A model generated the notes under the pieces. That model saw only the letters and a list, made by a program, of their open reading frames with translations, was not told the origin of the DNA and ran no database searches. A program made the translations under genes and the position numbers. Positions 23,380-34,250 of a DNA stretch of 64,000 bases are shown here, piece after piece. Every line of letters begins with the position of its first letter. Position 1 is the first letter of the stretch. Origin of the DNA: Mauremys mutica (taxonomy: Eukaryota; Chordata; Testudines; Geoemydidae); NCBI RefSeq assembly GCF_020497125.1, contig NC_059075.1, positions 57,679,321-57,743,320 on the forward strand, in the 5' to 3' direction.

Positions 23380-24000
23380 AGAGCCAATGTTGGCACAAGA
23401 ACAAATGGATATACCTGGCAGTCAACAAGTTTAGGCTTGAAATTAGATGAAGGTTTCTAACCATCTGAAGAGTGAAGTTCTGGAAAAGCCTTCCAAAGGG
23501 AGTAGTGGGGGCAAAAACCATAACTTGTTTCAAGATTGAGCTTGATAAGTTTATGGTATGATGAGGTTAATTACAATGGCATATGGCCTATAGCAAATAT
23601 CTCCCACAGCCAGAGATGGGACAGTAGATGGAGAGGACTCTGAGTTACTATAGAGAATTTGTTCCCAGCTGTCTGGATGGTGGGTCTCTCCCCCATGTGC
23701 TTACGGTCTAACTGATTACCATAATGGGGGTCAAGAAGGAATTTTTTTCCAGGTCAAATTGGCAGAGATCCTGGAGGTTTTTCACCTTCCTCAGCAGTGT
23801 GGGACATGGGTCACTTGATGGCTTGAAGTCGAGTAAATGGTGGATTCTCTGTAACTTGAAGTCTTTTTAAATCAAGATTTGAGGACTTCAGTAACTCAGC
23901 CAGTGTGGGTGGGTGTGGTTCTGTGGCCTGTGATGTGCAGGAAGTCAGACTAGATGATCATGATCTTCTCCGGCCTTAAAATCTTTGAGATAAGGGGAAA
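23380..24000 (+). mobile_element. CR1-type LINE 3' end nested in DIRS B
   Basis: The block carries phrases typical of a reptile CR1 3' region, including AAGGAATTTTTTTCCAGGTC, GGTTTTTCACCTTCCTC, AGTCAGACTAGATGATCATG and a final 'ccttaaaatctttgag'. It separates the RT and RNase H remnants of DIRS B, so it inserted after that copy. Confidence 0.55.
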
Positions 24001-24004
24001 CTCT

Positions 24005-24440
24005 GTTCAAATCCTTACAGATAATATGACAGCATTATGACACGGGGAGCCAGATCAGATCTGTTAGGAAGCTTTTAGGCTCCGGAATTTTTGCATTCAG
24101 AATAAGATATCAATCCCGGTGTCTCATCTACAAGGGATTCAAATTTCTCTGGAGGATCATCTCAGTAGATCTTTCAGCAGGGATCGCAAGTGGTCTCTAA
24201 AAATCAATATAGTACGAGTGATTTTTCAGACCTGGGAGAGACAGACTGTGGATCTTTTCACTACAAAGCAAAAGAAGTAGTGCCATCGATTCCGCTCCAC
24301 GGTGGGTCAGAGCCTGGGTTCAATCATGGACATGTTCCTGTGTTCGTGGAAGATGAATCTCTGCGCCTTCCCTCTCATACCCTTGATATACCTTAGATAA
24401 TTCTCAAAACAAAGTAAGATCATGCTTCTCTAATATTAAT
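24005..24440 (+). pseudogene. DIRS B RNase H remnant
   Basis: A frame with stops reads VQILTDNMTAL (matching SVLMDNMSAVF of copy C), then FRLRNFCIQNK, SLEDHLSRSFS and VDLFTTKQKK, the same order as in copies A and C. Confidence 0.55.
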
Positions 24441-24659
24441 TGCTCAAGCTCTAATATTAGTTGGACACAACAGCACCAGTTTTCAGGCCTCCAGAAGTTG
24501 TCAGTATGACTGCCCTTGATTCTGCCTCAGGATATAGACTGCTTTTCGAGAATCACAGCCTTGTGTTAAATCCAATCTTCAGAGCCTCACAACATGGCTG
24601 CTGAGTGGCTAGACTGGGGCGGGGGGGTGGGAGGAGGAAGGAATGGTCACTAGTTGTGC

Positions 24660-25580
24660 AGAACTTTACTGAACAATAGGAAATTGTCCACCAGAGAGAG
24701 TTACCTACACAAAGGGAATCTTTTTTCGCTGTGGACAGGCAAGTGGAATGTTCTTCCTGGTGAAGCAAGGGTTCAGGATGTTCTAGAGTATTTGCTACAT
24801 CGGAGAGAATCAGGTCTCTCTCTAAGCTCCCTCAGGGTGCACCTGGTTGCACTTTCAACTTTTCATCTTCTGTTTCAAGGTCATTTGATATTTTCCAGCT
24901 CTCTGCTAATCAGATTTTTTGAAGGGAATAACCAGGCTTTTTCCTCAGGTTAAAGAACTACTTTCCCCTGGGATTTAAACTTAATATTGTCAGCTCTAAT
25001 GGGTCTTCCTTTTCAGCCTTTAGCTTCTTGCCCTCTTCCATATTATCACTCAAGGTAGCCTTTCTGGTGGCATTTATTTCTGATTATAGGGTTGGAAAAC
25101 TGCAAGTATTATTGGCAGACCAACTTTATACTATTTTTTATAAGGATAACGTTGCTTTAAGACCTCCTCTGAAGTTTTTTTCTAAGGTAGGTACTAATTT
25201 CCATTTCAACTAAACCATCTATTTACCTACGGGGTTTTTTCCAACCACATTCACACAAGGGTGAGGAATAACTTCATTCGCTGGCTGTCGTTCTTTGCCT
25301 CAAATATTTTTTCATGTACAGGGAGGATGAAATGGCAAGTGGTTACCTCACAACAGATTTCTGATTGGATCATCTGAATTTCTACATGTTATGATGTTGC
25401 AAATTCTAAACCACCTTCCAAGCTGACGGCACATTCCGCAAGTGCACAGACAGTTTAGTAGCATTCTAAAAGAACATTCCAATACTAAATATGTGTAGAG
25501 CAGTGACTTGGTCTCCAGTTCACATCTTTATCAAGCACTGTGCCATTTCATTGGCTTCCAGAAGCAATGTAGATTCTAGG
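24660..25580 (+). pseudogene. DIRS B tyrosine recombinase remnant
   Basis: Fragments read LSTRESYLHKGN, LEYLLHRRESGLSLSSLRVH and VAFISDYRVGKLQVLL. The region of the first catalytic Arg has changed from TSARRVSEL to SDYRVGKL. A later piece, CRAVTWSPVHIFIKHCAIS, matches the C-terminal CRAATW...HYVIT of copy C with Tyr replaced by Cys. Confidence 0.6.
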
Positions 25581-26017
25581 AAGGCAGTTCTGCAGTTGTT
25601 TTTCAATAGACTCCAAGCTCTGCTCCATAGACAACTGCTTGGGAGTCATGGAAATGGAATAGGTATGTGCAATCAGATGATGAAGAAAAAACAGTTCTAT
25701 ACCTGTAACTGTTTTTCTTTTAAATGTGTTGCACATGTCTATTCCATGATCTGCTCTCCTGAACTGTGCTTCAGAGTCCATTATATTACAATTCCAGTGC
25801 AAAGGAACTGAGATGGTACTGGGGCACCTCTGTCTTTTATGCCCCCACCTGAATGCATGAGGAGATGCACATCACATGTGCCACCCCAACAGGTACCACT
25901 AGGGAAAACTCTCCAGCTACAGTGTGCTGGGTGCACACATACCTGAAGTGGAATAACCATGTGCAACACGTCTCAAAGCACAGCAGTTACAATACAGGTA
26001 TGTAACCATTTTTCTTC

Positions 26018-27769
26018 TGAACTTGGAGGAGGTAGATAGATTTAGTTTGTTCTTCAAAAAATGAATGCCTATAGGGAAAACACAGACTCAGCTTCAAATA
26101 AATTAATACTAATAAACACACAGCTGATGTGACTTGACTCCCAAGAGTACTCCTATTGGCTGCGATGATACTATTTGTATGACTAAAGTAAATCATGAGC
26201 ATAAGTGTTTACATCATAGGGCCCTAAAAATTGTAGTCCTTTATTTTTACTGAATGAAATCCACTTAACTCAAATATTTAGGCTCTTTGTGAGTGGAGAT
26301 CAGAGCAGCTGGAATTAAATTCATCCAATTCCAAAGCCAAACTGCAAGTCTTTGGTACAACACCCCCATTCCTTTGAGTAGTCACTTTGTAGCCTATGTA
26401 CAGGAATAGAAATTGAAGCCCCTCTATACTAATTGGATGGGGTATTGGTGCCACCAATGGATTTGCTAAAATATTCATCTTCAGTCATCCCCCTGACCTG
26501 CCCCCTATGGGGCAGCATGGAAATCTTTTTGATGGCACATAGAGGATAGCTGCTAGTCCAGCACAACCCTATGTGAGGTTGAAGTGGTGTGAAGGCCTTG
26601 TGGCAGCATACTGTATCTGGGTGAATTTCACCAATAGATAATAACCTTTTCCCAATATTTTCTTTAAAATATAATATATAAAGGTAATACCTTTTTGAAA
26701 TCCCTGCTTGCAGTTACTCCAGTTCAATCAGACAACTGTTGGGCTAAACTGTGAAAACAGGTACGTTCTTTGTAATTGGGATTGGTTAAGTTTCATAGCA
26801 TGTGTACTCTATAAACGTATCTGCCTTTGCTTTAACAATTGACTTCTTTTTCTTCAAATGAACACATTTGAAGAAAACTGGACTTTTATGTTCTTATAAA
26901 ATAGGATGTATAGAAATAATTTCTTAGGCTTTATGAGGGTACGTATTAGAAACAATTTATGTTCCTTTAAAGTTAAGCGGCTTTCATTCCATGTAAATGA
27001 ATTTGGAAGACAGCTGCTCTCTTTTTTCTTATGATAAAAGATTCTTTGCCATTTAATGAAGCTATCAAGTCCTTGATATTCCAGGAAATTACATGTAATC
27101 AGTTAGCAATCATAACATAATATAAAGTCAAGAAGAATATATTCACTATGCCTCAGGAAAAATAAGGAAACTTATTTGTTTGCATTGTACACTGAGAGAT
27201 CATGAAGCAGAAGAGGCGTATAAGGCATAAATAGCTGCCAGATACTCATTGTTACTGTAATCATACACCACATGATGGAACAAATATATAGAGAGTTATT
27301 TGGTTGTACAAAATCAAATAATTAAATAGCAGAACATGGAAATGTATAAGCTGTCATGCATTTAACAGTGGAGGGAGAATAAACAAGTATACAGTGATGA
27401 TGAAAAAGTAGTAAGCAAAGTAAATGTAGAAAAAACAAAGAGGTAAAGCAGAATAAAAGAAAGTAAATACAAGTCTGTTTTAAAAACAAATCAAAGGCAT
27501 AAATTGATAGAGCTATATGACTTCTGTGAGGGAAATAAATTAGGCAAACAATGCAGAAAAATTTCAGGGAGGGAAAGTTTACTCTGTAACTAGAATATTC
27601 TAATTTGTTTTTGTCTTAAATCAATGCATGGCCTTTTGACAGTTATAGTTTCCTCTCTATTTTTTTTAATACAAATTTTCCCCTCTCCCCCATTAGTCTT
27701 TATTTAAATAGAGAACCTGAATGATGCCTCAAAGATATGGCTTAAACAATATGTACCACAAGGCAAAAA
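26018..27769 (+). other. RYR3 intron, no recognised feature
   Basis: AT-rich, low in open frames. Nothing could be assigned. Confidence 0.55.
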
Positions 27770-28590
27770 AACCCTTAAGGTTCAAATCCACAAAAGGACT
27801 TAGGCCTTGCAACACTGAGTCTTGTAGCACCTACAATTTAGATCCCTAGGCACCCAGTGGAATCCAGAACTCTGAGTTTAGGGGCTTGGGCTGCCTATAC
27901 AATGCATGGGGAGATAGGTGCCTAAAAGTGGGATCCACAAAAGCCAGCTAGGCAGAGGGAAAGATGAGTCCCTTTAGCCTACTGGTTAGTACATTCACCT
28001 AGACCTCAGTTCAGTTCCTCTCTCTGCCTGATGAGAAGAAGGGATTGAACAGGGGTTTCTTGCCACTCAGCTGAATGTCCTAATCACTGGGCTATGAGCT
28101 TTTTTCACTCTCTAGACCCATGTATGTTTAATTTTTAATACACAGAAAATACTTTCAACAGGCGAGATTGTGAGAGACCCACAAAGAATATCCCATAGCC
28201 TAGTGCTATCCTATCCAATGGGCAAAAGGTTTCAAGGAGGGGTTCTTGTCTCCAGCCATTTTGTGTAGAGTTAGGCCTGCTCTGAAGACACCTACCAGCT
28301 TAGGCCCCACAGGTGAGAAAGGTGGGGGAACACCTATCTTCCCCTGGTTTGAGGATCCCACTGGGGCATAGGCACCTGTGTCTCTAGAATGATTTATTGT
28401 GCACATGCTCAGAAGCAGGAACTTACGGTACAAATTTAGGCACTAGAGGCATCTTCAAAGTTGAGCAGGGTTTTTGAGGATCTCAGTGCCACCTAAATTC
28501 CAGACTTAGATCATAGGCACCTAACTCCCACTTTAGGCCCCTATCTGCTTCCTATGCAATATTCAGCATCTTCACCATGCACTGAAATCA
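27770..28590. repeat. Composite interspersed repeat, copy 2
   Basis: It contains TTCAACAGGCGAGATTGTGA, nearly identical to the block at 541-562 in copy 1. Before it lie tRNA-like arms (TACTGGTTAGTACATTCACC and an inverse near 28060-28100). After it come several AGGCACCTA phrases. The same order as 190-1235 supports one family; the class is unknown. Confidence 0.5.
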
Positions 28591-28649
28591 GTGGAAATTG
28601 AGTAGCCAGCATCTTACTGAATCAGGCTCAGAATGAAGACACTTTCTGA

Positions 28650-28842
28650 GGGATGGAGAGCTCAGTGGTTTGAGCATTGGCCTGCTAAACCCAGGCTTGT
28701 GAGTTTAATCCTTGAGGGGGCCACTTAGGAATTTGGGCCAAAAATCTGTCTGGGGATTGGTCCTGCTTTGAGCAGGGGGTTGGACTATATGACCTCCTGA
28801 GGTCCCTTCCAACCCTGATAGTCTATGATTCTATGATTTGTA
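28650..28842 (+). mobile_element. tRNA-derived SINE with CR1-like 3' tail
   Basis: The 5' half reads GAGCTCAGTGGTTTGAGCAT, a tRNA-like A box, followed by a B-box-like GTGAGTTTAATCC. The 3' half (GGGGTTGGACTATATGACCTC, then CTTCCAACCCTGATAG and TATGATTCTATGATTT) copies the CR1 LINE terminus. This is the arrangement of turtle pol III SINEs mobilised by CR1. Confidence 0.8.
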
Positions 28843-29113
28843 TAATATGATCATAGCTCTCTGAAGTCATGATATTGAAGTGCATGATTTTTAAACTTTT
28901 TCATGGAAAAGGATAAAATCCCTCTGAGAAATTTAGGCTTATTTTAAACAGTTACTGCTGTAGAAATAGCTGTTTGGAAAGAGTGTTGCTATGAAAGCTG
29001 GATTTTAATTTATGAAAATTTACCTTGATTAGGTAATAAACTAAAAAGGTCATGGAAAGCTTCATAGTAATCTGATAATTTGTAACATTTTTGTAATATC
29101 CTTTCTGAACTAG

Positions 29114-29229
29114 GGGTCTGAAAGATATGGATTTGGATGCATCATCAATGGAAAAGAGGTTTGCATTTAAGTTTTTGAAGAAGATTCTAAAATATGTTGA
29201 CTCTGCTCAAGAGTTCATTGCACATTTGG
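29114..29229 (+). CDS. RYR3: RYR3 exon g (helical region after RY4)
   Basis: This 116-nt exon has acceptor GAACTAG and donor TTGG|GTAAGT. The first base completes the Arg codon of exon f or of the microexon. It reads [20 protein letters not shown], then [25 protein letters not shown] and [14 protein letters not shown] match RYR3. The intron before it is about 11.2 kb and holds DIRS copy B, a composite repeat and a SINE. Confidence 0.94.
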
Positions 29230-29570
29230 GTAAGTTTCTCAAGTGTTTTTATTTTGAACATCATAAAAGTGGTTAATATTTAAACTTTACAATGAAAAAA
29301 TAAACCCATTATCCTGAGTTGCACATATGACAACTTCCGTTGCTTTTGAGAAAATATACCACAAGATTCTGATTATTATTTATTCTAAAAAAAAAATGCA
29401 AATGCAATACTTGTTGCATCTGCTGAACCTGCCAGCTGGAGTGTCTATACTGCTTTACTTGTACTGCTTCAAAATTAAGTGTGTAAGGCTATTTCAAAGG
29501 ACTGCAGAGTTATTTACAATTAGATTTTTGCTCAATCTTATTGACATTTGTGTTGATTGTATCCTTGCAG

Positions 29571-29638
29571 AAGCCATTGTCACCAGTGGAAAAACAGAGA
29601 AGTCACCACATGACCAAGAAATTAAATTCTTTGCCAAA
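29571..29638 (+). CDS. RYR3: RYR3 exon h
   Basis: This 68-nt exon has acceptor CCTTGCAG and donor AAA|GTGAGT. It reads EAIVTSGKTEKSPHDQEIKF then FAK. The QEIKFFAK block is invariant in ryanodine receptors. It continues directly from the G left by exon g (TTG G|AA). Confidence 0.94.
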
Positions 29639-29714
29639 GTGAGTGACTTAATATTTCAAGGAATGCGCTCAAACTCCTGCTATTATACAGAACTTAGTAT
29701 ATGTAACAATTGGG

Positions 29715-30010
29715 ACAAGGATGGTTAGACCTAATGGTCAGAGCAGGAGTCAGTCTGAGTCAGGTACAGAGAGGTCAGAGTCCAAGACAGTCCAGAGGGC
29801 AAATCGAGTCAGGCATCAGTATGCAGGCAGGATTAGGTACCAGGTTGCAGACAGCAGTCGAAGAGCAAAGGACAAACAAGGGTTGGAAGCCAGAGTCTAG
29901 TATCTATTGCAAGCAGTGTCTGAAGCAGAAACAGACAGGCAGTCTGTGTTGTTGCTCAGACAGCTCCCCTTCATGGTTTCCTGATTTAAATACTGGTGCC
30001 AGCCAATCAG
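29715..30010. repeat. Unclassified repeat, related to 30925-31470
   Basis: The block with repeated phrases such as 'gtcagagtccaagacagtccagagg' and 'catcagtatgcaggcagg' resembles, loosely, the later block at 30925-31470 ('cagtccatgggagaatggcaatcag', 'gggacaggctt'). Both end with a stretch about 'ccaatcag'. They may be two halves or two copies of an LTR. Weakly supported. Confidence 0.3.
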
Positions 30011-30345
30011 TGGGCTCATAGGCGCTGACTCCATGCCCTGGAGCATCCATGGGAAAAAATGGTGGGTGCAGAGCACCCATCGGCAGCCTCCCTACCAGCT
30101 CTCCCCACACCATCCTGTTCCTGTGGATCAGCACCTCCTGGTGCCTCCCACCGCGAACTACTGTTTCTGGGCGTGCAGGGAGGCGGGGAGGAGCAAGGAT
30201 GTGGCACACTCCGGGAGGGGGCAGAACTGGGTGGGAGGGGATGGAGGGGGGGGCGGGAAGGGGTGGGAAGGGGCAGGTGTGGGGCCTTGGGGGAAAGGGT
30301 GGAGTGGGGGCGAGGCCTAGGGTAGAGCTGGGGTTCAAGCATCCC
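30011..30345 (+). repeat. GC-rich repeat with dense G runs (G-quadruplex potential)
   Basis: From about 30180 to 30320 the + strand has many runs of three or more G separated by one to seven bases. All open frames here are low-complexity Gly/Arg or Pro/Ser products of that composition. The 5' part ('gcgctgactccatgccctggagcatcc') looks like the start of an interspersed repeat family. Confidence 0.5.
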
Positions 30346-30924
30346 TAAGCAGTTTGAAAAGTTGGTGGCTATGAGGTCCTGCTATGCGGTACTTCCTTCC
30401 AAGCCACCCTCACATGGTCCTCCTGTAGGAACCTCATCTAAGCTTCCAGTGGCAATGCAGCAGCAGCAGCACAGAATCTCCAGTGTTCCAGCTCTGCATG
30501 CATGTAATGGAATATCTGTTTCCCATTTATATAGGTGGGTAATGAGTCAGAGAGTGCAAGTGACATTTCCAGAGGTATTGCTTTAAGGCACTCTTTCTGG
30601 AAATTATTTTGCTAAGTGATAAGGGACATAGTATGAAATTAAAAGACAATATATTTATAACAGATAAAATGTAATATTCTTTTGTGGAACTTATAAGTAA
30701 TTTCTGGAACTTGCTGCCTCAGGATATTATTCAAGCAAATAGCTTAGTATGCATTTTATAACAGGATTCAATATTTATATGCATAGGAATGGCATATCCA
30801 CTTGAATTTGCAGTTACAAGGGCTATCAGTCCTCATGCTTTGAGACATAAACTTGTCGTCATTTAGGATAAGGAAGAGATGTCTTGCTCTGGGATAATAT
30901 TTTCATGCTTGTTATGAGCAAGCA

Positions 30925-31470
30925 GGGCCATGGGGCTCGAGACCATATCTGAAGCCAGATAGTTGGTAGGTGTTGTCAATATGCATGGTCTAGTCATTCG
31001 AAGGTTTCATAATTCAGGGTGCAGGCAAGTTCAGCTGCTGGGATATCAGTCCATGGGAGAATGGCAATCAGTGAACAGGCAGAGCGCAGGGGCAGGCTGG
31101 TCTGTATTGATATTGGGCAAATTCAGGGACAGGCTTAGCAGGATGGGGTACAGGCATATCAGAAGACTGACTTGGGGAGCAGGAGATTGGTCTCAGGGTG
31201 GGCAGCAGTATGACTAAAAAAGACGTGGTGCTCAGACAAAGGGTGGGGCAAGAACAGGAAGCTTTATATTATGTGGTGTCCAATCAGCAGTCTGCTGCTT
31301 GTCATCTGATCCTGCTGAATTAGTGGGTGTGGCCTCTAGTTGTGGGGAACTAGCTGCAGTTCCCTTATCTGACCTTGTAGCATAGGGGTGCAGGATAACA
31401 CTTTCACTCTGCAACCCCACGGACCTGCCTTGGAGATCCATGGCCTTTGACAAGTACTGGACAGATAAGA
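30925..31470. repeat. Unclassified repeat, related to 29715-30010
   Basis: It shares the loose phrase pattern described for 29715-30010. No termini, target duplication or coding content found. Confidence 0.3.
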
Positions 31471-31605
31471 TGGGTGAGGTAATATCTTTTATTGGACCAA
31501 CTTCCATTGGTGTAAGAGATAAGCTTTCAAGCTACACAGAGCTCTTCTTCAGGTTTGAGCAGACCTGATATCCTGGGACCAACATGGCTACAGCCAACAT
31601 TGCAA
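31465..31605 (+). repeat. Interspersed repeat fragment of known reptile type
   Basis: Contains GGGTGAGGTAATATCTTTTA, TTGGACCAACTTCCATTGGT and AGCTCTTCTTCAGGT. I recognise these as a common amniote interspersed repeat, but cannot name its class with certainty. Confidence 0.5.
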
Positions 31606-32064
31606 ACACATTTGGACAGTAAAGTATATTGCAGAAAGGGATGGAGAGTACACTTTCCTCACTGATGCTGGCTATTGTTGGGAGCTGCATAGTAAAGTAG
31701 ATGGATCCAATCTGGCAATTCTAATGGTTTTGCTCAGCAGATAACTGATGAGATAATATCCCAATATCTCTTGTATTGTTAATATTCTGCTGTCCCTATT
31801 TTCAGAGGTTCCCATATATTTACATTAAGATACCTCTGACATCTCAGAGTAGGCTATTTATTAGTTGGCTTAACTTTTGTGTAAATTTGTCATATGTGAG
31901 ATTTTCATTTATAATCTTAATGACTAAAACTAGAAAATGCAATTGTAATATAAAGCCTAAAATGAAAAGTCTGTGTGAAGGACTGTGCTGTACTGGAATG
32001 CTGTCTGGTACACTTAACAATGTATGTAGATGATAAAAGTATATTTTGTGTCTGTATTCCCTAG

Positions 32065-32186
32065 GTTCTCCTACCATTAGTTGACCAGTACTTTACCAAT
32101 CACTTGCTGTACTTCCTGTCTTCTCCAATTAAGTCACTCAGTAGCAGTGGATATGCTTCCAATAAGGAAAAAGAAATGTTGGCAAG
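32065..32186 (+). CDS. RYR3: RYR3 exon i
   Basis: This 122-nt exon has acceptor TCCCTAG and donor GCAAG|GTAAGT. It reads [20 protein letters not shown], then [33 protein letters not shown] identifies RYR3. A hAT-type MITE has inserted only 13 nt into the following intron without touching the first dozen bases of the donor. Confidence 0.94.
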
Positions 32187-32199
32187 GTAAGTAATAGAC

Positions 32200-32509
32200 C
32201 AGGGGAAGGCAAACTATTGCACACGTGCCGAAGGCGGCACGCTAGCTGATTTTCAGTGGCACTCACACTGCCCGGGTCCTGGCCACCGGTCTAGGGGGCT
32301 CTGCATTTTAATTTAATTTTAAATGAAGCTTCGTAAACATTTTAAAAACCTTATTTACTTTACATACAACAATAGTTTAGTTATATATTATAGACTTATA
32401 GAAAGAGACTTCTAAAAACGTTAAAATGTATTACTGGCACACGAAACCTTAAATTAGAGGGAATAAATGAAGACTCAGCACACTACTTCTGAAAGGTTGC
32501 TGACCCCTG
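32200..32509 (+). mobile_element. hAT-like MITE, complete copy with 8-bp duplication
   Basis: A 310-bp element begins CAGGGGAAGGCAAAC and ends GTTGCTGACCCCTG, giving short terminal inverted repeats. Flanks are TAATAGAC (32192-32199) and AAATAGAC (32510-32517), an 8-bp duplication with one mismatch, as for hAT. It sits 13 nt inside the intron after exon i. Confidence 0.8.
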
Positions 32510-32517
32510 AAATAGAC

Positions 32518-33820
32518 TGAGGTAAACTCTGTGGGATTGTATCCAGATTATAAAAATTTAATGTAAAAAAAGGCAAAATAACAGTGCAAAAAGTTAGGTT
32601 CCTCAAACAGATCATAAATGGCTGATTCTTCCTTTACTAGAGTGGAAGTAAATAAATAGTATTCCTCATCTTTATTTCTTTTCTTTTAATTTTAATCATT
32701 TAGTTAACTTAATTTGCTTTTAATCATTTTTAAAATGTGAAATATTAATCAGGTAGAGATTATATATATTTACAATAACAGTGTTACAAAATTATCAAGC
32801 ATTTTGACAAGTTTGGTGGTGACCCAAAAATCAGTGCCATGGGATGACTGTTAGATGGTCATATGCCTATTCCATTCTTTCATAAACAGCATGAAAACCA
32901 TCACTACTAAATGGTTCTAGGAACCACTCTTAAATGTCAGCAGAAAGGCAAGGTGCTAAGTGCCTTCTGATTCCACTGAAGGCAGTCAGAATTAAGGGCC
33001 CCAGCACCTCTCAGAATAGTCATGTATACTGACTGTCCTCTCACTCTTTGAGTTCTACCCTCTGGAAAAGGGCATAGGCAAATAAGAAGTTTACACTGCT
33101 GCTGCTTTTACTGTATCAGTTTGGTTACTGAAAAGGGAACTTCAGGCTCTAAAGCCTTGTCTACACTGCCACTTTACAGCACAAACTTTCTTGCTCAGGG
33201 GTGTGAAAAGCTACTCCCCTAACGGGGGTGGTTTGTTTTTTTTTACAGCATCATCACTTTAACATTGCTAGTGAAGACCTACCCTAGAATTGTAAATTTT
33301 AAAAGAAGTTAAAAATGTGTCTGTTGTGGGAAGTGAAGAGGACAAATTTAGGAAACAGTCCAAAACCTCAGTTACAGCTAATGGCTATGATTGAATAGCC
33401 TTAGTAGTGAAAAAGGTTTGTGCTCTTTCCTCTGCTCTTCTGTTTGCCCTTTCAAAAGATCCTCTGGATGCCAACATCAGAAAGGAGATAAAAAACTTAA
33501 GAAGATAAAAAATGGGAAAGGTCTTGTGTAAAATGTTCCTATGTATGGGTGACATTTAATTATGGATTTTGGACCTTTCAAAATGAATCCCACAATATTT
33601 TTTTAAAAATAAAGTAACATGGCTTTATTCCTATCTATCAGAAACCCAACTTAAACAGTAGCAATAATTCTAAGAAGCTAGACGTTACTGGCTGAAACTT
33701 ACTTCATCCACATGAACTCAAGAAAGTTGGCTCTAATATGGGTGAAGTGTAGGGGAAATGAGTAGGAAAATCCATCCATCTCAAACTAGGGCAGAGTTCA
33801 GGTCTTCAGCACACTGCTTC
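32518..33820 (+). other. RYR3 intron, no recognised feature
   Basis: AT-rich intron. A fragment near 33150-33290 ('aaagccttgtctacactgcc', 'agtgaagaccta') resembles a decayed DNA-transposon end, but its limits cannot be set. Confidence 0.5.
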
Positions 33821-33821
33821 C

Positions 33822-34250
33822 TCCCCATAGAATCATATAATCATAGAAAATTAGGGTTGGAAGAGACCTCAGGAGGTCATCTAGTCCAGCCCCCTGCTCA
33901 AAGCAGGACCAACACCAACTAAATCATCCCAGCCAGGGCTTTGTCAAGTCGGGCCTTAAAAACCTTAAAGGATGGAGATTCCACCACCTCGCTAGGTAAC
34001 CCATTCCAGTGCTTCACTGCCCTTCTAGTGAAATAGTGTTTCCTCATATCCAATCTAGACCTCCCCTACTGCAATTTGAAATCAGTGCTCCTCGTTCTGT
34101 CATCTGTCACCACTGAGAACAGCCTAGCTCCATCTTCTTTGGAATTGCCCTTCAGGTAGTTGAAGGCTGCTATCAAATCCCCCCTCACTGTTCTGTTCTG
34201 AAGACTAAACAAGGCCAGTTCCCTTAGCCCCAGTTGCCTACTGACTCCAT
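33822..34250 (-). pseudogene. CR1 LINE 3' fragment
   Basis: On the minus strand the block reads [20 protein letters not shown], the conserved C-terminal part of CR1 ORF2. It ends at the CR1 3' terminus (inverse of 'aatcatagaaaattagggttggaagagacc'). 5' truncated, as usual for CR1. Confidence 0.85.

Larger units (their letters stand above)
18460..26017 (+). mobile_element. DIRS-like retrotransposon copy B (old, with nested insertions)
   Basis: The left end is TTCTTCTTCAAGTGATTGC and the right end resembles those of copies A, C and D (GTTACAATACAGGTATGTAA). An internal complementary region lies at about 25655-25755, with 'gcacatgtctattcca' on both strands. Gag, RT, RNase H and recombinase remnants are present but heavily mutated. 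About 7.6 kb in total, including a Gmr1-like gag, a GC-rich minisatellite block and a CR1 tail. Confidence 0.75.

Noticed and set aside
30016..30348. Several overlapping open frames of about 90-140 codons on both strands
   Set aside because: They are Pro/Ser- or Gly/Arg-rich products of a G-rich, stop-poor repeat, with no domain.
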